From the NCBI GenBank assembly GCA_947179485.1, contig OX359247.1, positions 49,573,131-49,637,130 on the forward strand: a stretch of 64,000 nucleotides of DNA, given 5' to 3'. Source of the DNA: Allacma fusca. Its lineage: Eukaryota; Arthropoda; Collembola; Symphypleona; Sminthuridae. Shown here one piece after another: positions 57,404 through 64,000 of the stretch. The first letter of the stretch is position 1. Each line of letters starts with the position of its first letter. Position numbers and translations under genes: made by a program. Under the pieces are notes generated by a model. That model was not told the origin of the DNA and made no database searches. It worked only from the letters and a program-made list of their open reading frames with translations.

Positions 57404-58481
57404 CATTGTGCTCTTGCACCCTGTTTTGCTAAAAGTAGCATTATTCAGAAAATTGTGACGTATGTAATGTTTGACTCTGTGGAACTGTCTTCTGTATGTT
57501 GCGTTCACATTTGTGTCTTTTTGATATTTTTCAGCGAATGTTAACTGAGCATGAGCATATCTTAATCAAGCGTAAATATGTAATATTGAACAAATTGTTG
57601 CTGACCTGGCTCGGGCTTTGACTGTTTGTAATATTGTCATGATAATTTAGTGTCAGGGATGAAAACCAAATATTTATATATCGATTCTTTTTGATACTTG
57701 CAACAAAGACCAATAATAATAATACATGCATATATGTATACGTAGAGTCAACCAAGGTATTATGAATCAGTGTAAAACCTTAAATGTGATATAAAAATTA
57801 AATAATTAGATACACATGAGAAACCGAGCTAAAATACTCTATTATATTTACCTATTTGTACCACACATTTTGCTATCAGATTGAACTATTACCGTGTAAA
57901 AACAGCTATGTGATAGTAATTCAAAATTTCAGATTTAAATTTTATTGATCCAATATTAAGTAACAATTCGCAAGATATTTTACTCATAATTGGGTTTTGT
58001 GGCTCAGTAATCGGATGCAGAAGTTTCTACTGTCCACTCACAATCAGTGATTTTTTGTCGTGTAGTTTAGAAAGATGTACTCGCACACCAGACTTCCTCA
58101 TTTTGAAAACCTTTATCTCGGAATACCGTACATGCAACACACATACATTTCTGTAATTCACAGTAATATTTGCAGATGAGAATGATAACTTCATCTGAAA
58201 CAATGATGTATTGCAAATTCAACTCTTTTTGCAAGGCGGAACAAGACTGCATTTTGACAATACAGATATGAGATAGTACGCAATATAACGTCTGTTATCG
58301 GTGTTTGCACACTGAAATTTCAAACATTTTGTAGTACTTAAAAGAGCGACTCATCTCATGTAATCCCTCTCAATTGTATTCTGAAGTGCATTTTTCCCTA
58401 TTATATAATTTTATGATTAAAACTCATCAGTAATAAATATTAAAAGAGATTTTCCTACTTTTTTTGCAGCTTGTTAATAAG
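57404..58481. other. Intergenic, upstream of the DOMON gene
   Basis: No gene recognised. TTTTTTTGCAG at 58459-58469 just before the DOMON start looks like a splice acceptor, so a 5' non-coding exon probably lies within this stretch. Confidence 0.45.
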
Positions 58482-59397
58482 ATGACAAAAATCACAGTTT
58501 TAAGCCTAATTAATATTTCACTTGCCTTACTACTACTCACTGAGGGTGAATCCCTGGAGATACCCTTTAGAAATTCCCTCGAGCGAAAGATCAGCACTCG
58601 TACTACGACTACTCAATTTCGATCGAGTTGCGAATTTGCTCAAGATCTATCTACAGGCACGTGCTGCTTTTGTTTACGGGTCACTTCTAGTAGTGGCAGT
58701 AGTACAATCGGTTGGATAGGTTTCGGATTTACTAAAGACGGTAAGATGGACAAGGCGGACATACAAGTCGGTGGCATCACATCTGGAGGTCTACCATATT
58801 ACTTCGTAAGCAATTTGTTATGGAATTATTAGCTGTCATTTTGGAAATGCATTATTTACATTAAGATCAAGTTGGAATTCAGAATGGTGATGGAAATTAG
58901 CTTGTGCTATAAAGTAGCATTATTATTACTATTTTTTTACAACATTGTCAACAAACCATTTTACTTTTTTCGAATGTTCCAATGTTCAGGATAGAACCGG
59001 AATTTCCCATACGGTGACCACAGACGCGGATCAAAATGACTATACGGAGCATAACGCAACTGTGATTGCAGGTGGCTCGAAGGAGATATGCTGTTGTCGT
59101 CCATTGGCGGCCCAAGATTCTCTGGACTATAAATTAACGGTAAATTCCTTTGAAGTGCTTAATATCATAATCATTAATCATTACATATGCACTTCGTCAT
59201 TTGTGGCTACAGTAATTCGTAAAGTTTATGTATGCCACTCATTTAAAATAATAATTTATTATAATTAATAATCATTTCAGAACTCGTCAACCTTGGTGAT
59301 TTATGCAATCGGCCCCAGTGACAACATTGATGCGAGTCATGGTGATGGTTTCAACCGTGGAAATTTCGCACCCATGAATTTCTTTACGGGCTCTTAA
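58482..59397 (+). CDS. Secreted DOMON-domain protein
   Basis: Exons 58482-58805, 58990-59139 and 59281-59397, all phase 0, give 196 aa. MTKITVLSLINISLALLLLT is a signal peptide. The DOMON domain fills the rest: TIGWIGFGFTKDGKMDKADI, QVGGITSGGLPYYF, then DRTGISH, TDADQNDYTEHN, a CCCRPL pair where many DOMON domains have FxR, then DYKLTNSSTLVIYAIGP and ASHGDGFNRG. DOMON domains bind haem or sugar and occur in extracellular redox proteins such as dopamine beta-hydroxylase. No further domain, GPI signal or membrane segment follows, so this is a free single-domain secreted form. The ATG at 58482 was chosen because the reading upstream passes an acceptor site. Confidence 0.8.
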
Positions 59398-60072
59398 TAA
59401 TTTTTCACTCTTAAGAACAAAATAAGATGCTGGGAGTGCACAAATATTGCAGGTGGCTTTCTGCACAAATTGTGACATTAGTTGTCTCAACAGGATTAGG
59501 CCTTGTAAGCACAGTATTGTCTCCACAGTAAGAATATATAGACTTATGTATTCGCTATTTGTTTTGGTAAAACAATGATATTGTATTTGTATTCTGATCG
59601 AATGAAATAGTTACATGGACCAATGGACGAAATATATATTACGCTGGTGGACCGCTCAATTATTCCTATTAGAAACCAGTATTAATTATAAGTATAGTGG
59701 TATATCTATTACAATTGTTTTAATGATTGTATCTGCCCTCATACATTTGAAACTATAGATTTGGATCTTGTATTTTAAAGATAAACCATGTTCTGTCATT
59801 CATTAAGCAACGGGTAATTATGTGGAGACATCAAATGTGAGATTAGAGATTACAGTGTACTGTCTGAGAATAAATACCGGTTGTATGTACATAAATCCAA
59901 ATATTATTTGTTATCACCTGTTGTTATCAATGAAATAACTTTTAATACATATAATTCGATGAATTGTAATTCTTTATGTTTTGGAAGTAAACAGCTTGTA
60001 TAGACTGAATCTTGGACTGAATAAGTTTTGTAATACCGGGCAATATTTACACATATTTATATGCTACATAGT
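59398..60072. other. Intergenic, nothing recognised
   Basis: AT-rich region downstream of the DOMON gene, with no ORF of interest. Confidence 0.5.
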
Positions 60073-60475
60073 CAGAGGTGTGGAATATTTTGAAATATTG
60101 TATTTAAAATAGTATTTGAAATACATTCCGTATCTTGTATTTGGTAATTTTCTCGCTGTAAATGTTTCAAGATATTTTGTATTTCGTATTTTGTCCGCAC
60201 CTAAGTGTCTACTGTATTTTGTATTTCGTATTTTCAAGATCAACGATAGAGCTTCCAATGTGTTCAATATTTCTGTTCCGTAGGAAATTCCGTTCCGTTC
60301 CGAAACCTACAAATAATATTGGTCCCGGTTCCGTTCCGGCTGTCGGGACATCGGAACATTTAAACTGACACCGTTCGGAACACAGGAGTAAAGTATTTTT
60401 TCCGTTACAGGTTGTGTTCCGTTCCGTATTATGCTAGTTTTTCCGTTCCGAACCCGTTCCGTTCCGAAATATCCC
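60073..60475. repeat. Two word-repeat patches resembling hAT ends
   Basis: CAGAGGTGTGGAATATTTTG at 60073 is a typical hAT start and leads into ATTTTGTATTTCGTATTTTG words. A second patch, 60279-60475, is made of GTTCCGTTCCG words in both orientations. Right ends and target duplications could not be identified, so these may be truncated or overlapping elements. Confidence 0.45.
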
Positions 60476-60514
60476 GGAATTGTTTACAACATATACGTGA
60501 AATGCGTGTACAAA

Positions 60515-61354
60515 TTACTGGCAACTTAATATACATAATATACTTTTAATATATTGGATGCTAAATTTGAAGTGTCCATGGGCCGCCGTAATCGTAATTT
60601 CCGGAGGCTGGTTACCCATCAAAGTGCGGAATGTAGGGCCGTTGTACCATGGCTCATTTAAAATAAATCGTGATGAGGGTGTCTGGATGGAGGGAACATC
60701 GGAAAATGAAGCAGCGAACAAATCCCGGGGAGATAGGTGAGAAGCTGCATGTTTCATTTTCGCCAATAATTTCTCAGCCTTAGCGATGTGGACTTGAACT
60801 TGCTCCAATTTCTCCTCAGTAGTACCAAGCGATGTTGAAGATGTGGAGATGTTTTTGGGGCATTCATTTAGTAAATGTTCCTTAGTGGCACAGGAGAAGC
60901 AAAAAGTGTCAGGGAGAGTATGAGGCTTCAATGTGAAGATTCTGGTTAAAATCAAGAATCTTGGCCATCCCGAATGAGGGGTGTGGTTGCGGAGGTTGTT
61001 TAAATCTTGAATCAAAGAGGCCGTAGTATACTCCTTGTCAATGGACACCGTGGTGCGGGTGTCAAAGATTTTGATCCCCAGCAAATGATGCGAATCAGAG
61101 TCAGTTAAGAGTAAATAATACTCAAACCATTCATTCCGATAGTCGTGGAGAAGATGCTCTGTGGGAATCAAGGAAACTAGATTATCTTGAGTTTCTTGGA
61201 GAAGTCTTTGAAGTATGGGGGAATCGGTCGGGGAAAGTGTATGAGAAAAAACATCCTCCTTCCTAATGCGAGCTTCGATCTGGTCTCGTACGACCCGGTT
61301 ACCAATTCTAGATGGCAAGATTTTCTTTCCCTTCCATAAAAGCTGTTGGGCCAT
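60515..61354 (-). CDS. Gag-like protein with one CCHC zinc knuckle
   Basis: A 279-aa ORF from MAQQLLWKGKKILPSRIGNR. The only clear motif is FCFSCATKEHLLNECP, with C152, C155, H160 and C165 in the C-x2-C-x4-H-x4-C spacing of retroelement nucleocapsid zinc knuckles. A probable coiled coil (TEEKLEQVQVHIAKAEKLL) follows. A folded region precedes the knuckle (LIPTEHLL...WFEYYLLLTD...). It reads in the same direction as the long ORF starting beyond 64000 and lies 1.2 kb downstream of it. The two could be ORFs or exons of one element. No reverse transcriptase is seen. A host-domesticated gag is an alternative. Confidence 0.5.
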   Translation of the reverse strand: MAQQLLWKGKKILPSRIGNRVVRDQIEARIRKEDVFSHTLSPTDSPILQRLLQETQDNLVSLIPTEHLLHDYRNEWFEYYLLLTDSDSHHLLGIKIFDTRTTVSIDKEYTTASLIQDLNNLRNHTPHSGWPRFLILTRIFTLKPHTLPDTFCFSCATKEHLLNECPKNISTSSTSLGTTEEKLEQVQVHIAKAEKLLAKMKHAASHLSPRDLFAASFSDVPSIQTPSSRFILNEPWYNGPTFRTLMGNQPPEITITAAHGHFKFSIQYIKSILCILSCQ

Positions 61355-62550
61355 AATTAATAGCTACAAAAGAATTAACAATTAAATTTTGCTTTTATAA
61401 GACCCTCGAAATCACTCCCTTAGTGTGCTCCGCTACTTAATACACCATATTTCGAAGCTGTGTATATTTTGTAAAAAATAACTTACAATATGGGCGGCTG
61501 AACCAAACAGATTGAGAACAGATTCAAGTAGGAAGAAGTCCAAAGGGAATCAATTGATGACAGTAAGACTTATTAGGAGAGCAGAAAGAGACCTTCTAAC
61601 TGGAGTTGGAGACCACGACTGAGGATGGATTTGAAGAGTGAGATATGGTTTTTGAACTTTAAGAATTTTGACCCCACAATTATCTCCCAAATGAAATAGC
61701 AGAGCTATTGAATAGTTTGAAAAATTTGAATTGTAAAATAAATTGGAGATATTTTTTGTGGGTTGTATCGTCGTGGTCTCAAAATAGCTGTAGGATTAAG
61801 ATAGGAATTCTAAAGATTTTAACATATTTTAATTTACCAGTCCTAACAGCTATTTAAGGATTTTTAGGAATGAGGAGGTTAATATTCATATTGGTCTCAG
61901 TCTAACTCCCCATAACTTTTAACAGGCCTATCACCAATAATTCTGGACTCTAATCTTGAAGATATTCTGAAGAAAAGAAGAAGGCTAACTTCAATAGGGA
62001 AATGTTTGGAAAGGAAAGATAGTGTCAGAATCAAACATCGATTCTGACCCTTGATTCAGCCGTGTGTATTGGGCCCGAAATATGTGTAAGGAGTATTGGA
62101 AAGTGAATGTATAATTTGTGTGTGTTGTCTTATCACATTTAAATTTTAAATATTCCTACAATGGTATTTTACCCTCAATTGAACTATCTCGAAATTACCA
62201 TTTGTCTTGGTAATTATTTAGCATACATTTAATTATTCCCTGTAGTGTTATTCAGGAATTTTGGGATAAGGATTTGAGAGTAAGGAAAGTTAAATGTATT
62301 ACTGAGTCAATGTTCTAAATAATATTCATAAAATGTCATTATTTATCCTGCATATAATGTCCAAGTCCCATTCCCGTGTCGACAGACTTCCTTACTCCTT
62401 CAAAAACCACATAATTAATTACCTCAATTATTTGTGTAAGTGACCACCGAATCTCCGATTACCATACCATAAACCTGAGTAATATTTTAATACTGGCATA
62501 TAAATAAATAAAGAACCAGGTGATACTCATAAAGGGTTTACCACCCCTTC
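61355..62550. other. Non-coding stretch between two gag-like ORFs
   Basis: AT-rich, with no ORF, word arrays or terminal repeats. It could be an intron or decayed element sequence. Confidence 0.45.
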
Positions 62551-64000
62551 TTATTTCCTTCTCTTTTCCCTAAAGTCAGGGGCTTGATGAGGGACAGTTT
62601 GCGTCCTCTGTCGGCCACCACGCCTAAGCTCCGCGGGCCTAACTTCGGAGGATTGAGGGCTCCCTCTATAATTCCTATGTGCTACAGCTGTAGCAGCAGG
62701 ACGGGCTGGAATTAAATTTAATTCCATGTCGGAAATTGATGATGCATGTGTTTTCTTTTTGCGACCCTTTCCAGAACGTTTGAACCCACTAGAGACTAGA
62801 GATGGATCGTGAGAAGTCGTGGTAGACTTGGATGTTTCCTCATGATACCCCTTTATTTGAGCGTCCGTGGGAGTTGGGCAACTTCTGGAGCTCTTCTTAA
62901 ATTCAGGAGGTGGAGTCTCGGCTATGGTCCTTGGAGGATTTTTAACAAACCCTGGGCCAACAGTAGGAAGTCCACTCTTCCAAGATGTTGAGTCAACAGA
63001 CTCCGCTGCCCTTCCCCCCGGCAATGGGCATTGACCGCCCCGGTCAAAGGAAGGATTGATTGGCCCATCAGTAGGGAAATGCTGTATAAGAGGAAAAATA
63101 TTATTATTTGTACTTTTTAATAAAGTATTTGTACCCTCTACCGCTGGCATCAAAATTTTATGTGAAGCCGTTAAAGAGGAGTCAGAGGGAGTCAATGTTG
63201 GACTAGTAATGTTAGTCCGTGATTGAGTATATGTAGGGCTAGTTACTGTAGCCCTATTTGGACTTACGGCTTGAGCGTAAGTCTTAATTAAATTATTATT
63301 TACAGGGCTGATTTCAGTAGGAATCAGCGTAGATTTAGTATTTAGTACTTCAGAGGTACTAATAAATGAAGAAGCACCTGCATGGAACTCAGGTGGCTTG
63401 GTGGAATGTGTAACAGAATCATGATCTGTTGTAACGGAACATACTGGCGATTGGGAGGATTTGCCAGTATTTAAAATATTAGCATATGGACTTACAGCCT
63501 TAGCGTAAGTCATAACGGGAGAAGCGGACTTAAGAGTCGTGGTGACTGGACTTAATTTAATATTAATAGTAGGGGCGGGTTTAACAACCTCTGATACAGG
63601 GCTAACTGCCTGTGCATATGTTTTAACAGGGCTGGAAGATACTGTGTTCGCCAGAATGGGTTGTGAAAACTGACTATGAGACTGAAGTGGTTCTAAAGTC
63701 TCAGTAATATTACTTGCTAAATTAATGTTAACAGCTTTAAGTGCTGTACTAGGACTGACAACTTGAGCGTAAGTTTTGACGGGTGTCAGAGGCGAAGTGA
63801 CAGGATTTACCGTCGGACGGGTAACCTGAGTGGGGTCATTGACTAATTGCCCTGAGTTTAAGTTTTTGTCGGGACTTAAGAGGTTGTGAAATGTCCCGGG
63901 TGTACTTAAAAGTATAGGGGCACTCCTATTTAAATTTACAGATTGTTGGGAGGGAATATTGGAGGCACTAGAGGCGGAGCGACTGAGAATGTCCGCATAA
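62551..64000 (-). CDS. Long ORF with TYAQAVSP repeats, 5' end outside window
   Basis: The frame is open from the window edge to a stop at 62551, at least 480 aa; the Met at 63513 is only an internal one. The N-terminal two thirds are rich in Ser, Thr, Pro and Asn and repeat the motif KTYAQVVSP, KTYAQAVSP, MTYAKAVSP, KTYAQAVSP at irregular spacing of about 40-90 residues. The C-terminus is basic (KRSGKGRKKKTHA, RRGGRQRT, REKRRK). Motifs of the type SYAxAV occur in ORF1 proteins of LINEs, and together with the zinc-knuckle ORF downstream this suggests a retroelement ORF1. A host nuclear protein is not excluded. Confidence 0.5.
   Translation of the reverse strand, partial: YADILSRSASSASNIPSQQSVNLNRSAPILLSTPGTFHNLLSPDKNLNSGQLVNDPTQVTRPTVNPVTSPLTPVKTYAQVVSPSTALKAVNINLASNITETLEPLQSHSQFSQPILANTVSSSPVKTYAQAVSPVSEVVKPAPTINIKLSPVTTTLKSASPVMTYAKAVSPYANILNTGKSSQSPVCSVTTDHDSVTHSTKPPEFHAGASSFISTSEVLNTKSTLIPTEISPVNNNLIKTYAQAVSPNRATVTSPTYTQSRTNITSPTLTPSDSSLTASHKILMPAVEGTNTLLKSTNNNIFPLIQHFPTDGPINPSFDRGGQCPLPGGRAAESVDSTSWKSGLPTVGPGFVKNPPRTIAETPPPEFKKSSRSCPTPTDAQIKGYHEETSKSTTTSHDPSLVSSGFKRSGKGRKKKTHASSISDMELNLIPARPAATAVAHRNYRGSPQSSEVRPAELRRGGRQRTQTVPHQAPDFREKRRK

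Overview
This is eukaryotic nuclear DNA: AT-rich, with genes split by short GT-AG introns, AATAAA poly(A) signals and dense DNA transposons. The host genes (ATG7, a MATH-BTB protein, a glycine-rich secreted protein, a 7TM chemoreceptor of the insect Gr/Or type, a short secreted DOMON protein) point to an arthropod. A springtail or related hexapod is my best guess from the chemoreceptor and the HEPN and SnoaL-like genes, but the order is inference.

Layout. 1-13,378 is mostly transposon: tandem repeats, several hAT elements with exact 8-bp target-site duplications (TSDs), two foldback palindromes, a TA-flanked MITE, and the last exons of one unknown acidic gene on the minus strand. 13,379-16,219 is a complete ATG7 gene in eight exons. 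17,051-17,375 is a two-exon glycine-rich secreted protein. 19,796-28,119 is a compound P element in which a 5'-truncated copy lies in direct tandem with a full copy encoding a THAP-type transposase. 28,540-29,853 holds two small paralogous genes with a DZIP3-like HEPN domain. 30,056-38,913 is a second compound transposon of a different superfamily, again a truncated copy joined to a full copy exactly at a terminal-repeat end; the full copy carries a transposase gene and a DUF4806-type gene. 39,287-42,000 holds another hAT element and a large palindrome. 42,755-44,250 is a MATH-BTB gene.

44,575-48,561 is a three-level nest of transposons, each level closed by its own TSD. 49,451-50,137 encodes a secreted SnoaL/NTF2-like protein of bacterial type. 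52,804-53,367 is a MITE. 54,441-55,859 is a three-exon chemoreceptor. 56,612-57,403 holds decayed LINE fragments. 58,482-59,397 is the DOMON gene. 60,515-64,000 holds two gag-like or hypothetical ORFs on the minus strand, one running off the window.

Common thread. The transposon ends, in at least two superfamilies, are built of short, often palindromic words repeated in both orientations, with a different word in most families. The two large autonomous elements share the same odd architecture: [truncated copy starting at the left terminal repeat][full copy], under one outer TSD. No operon-like cooperation among the host genes is visible.
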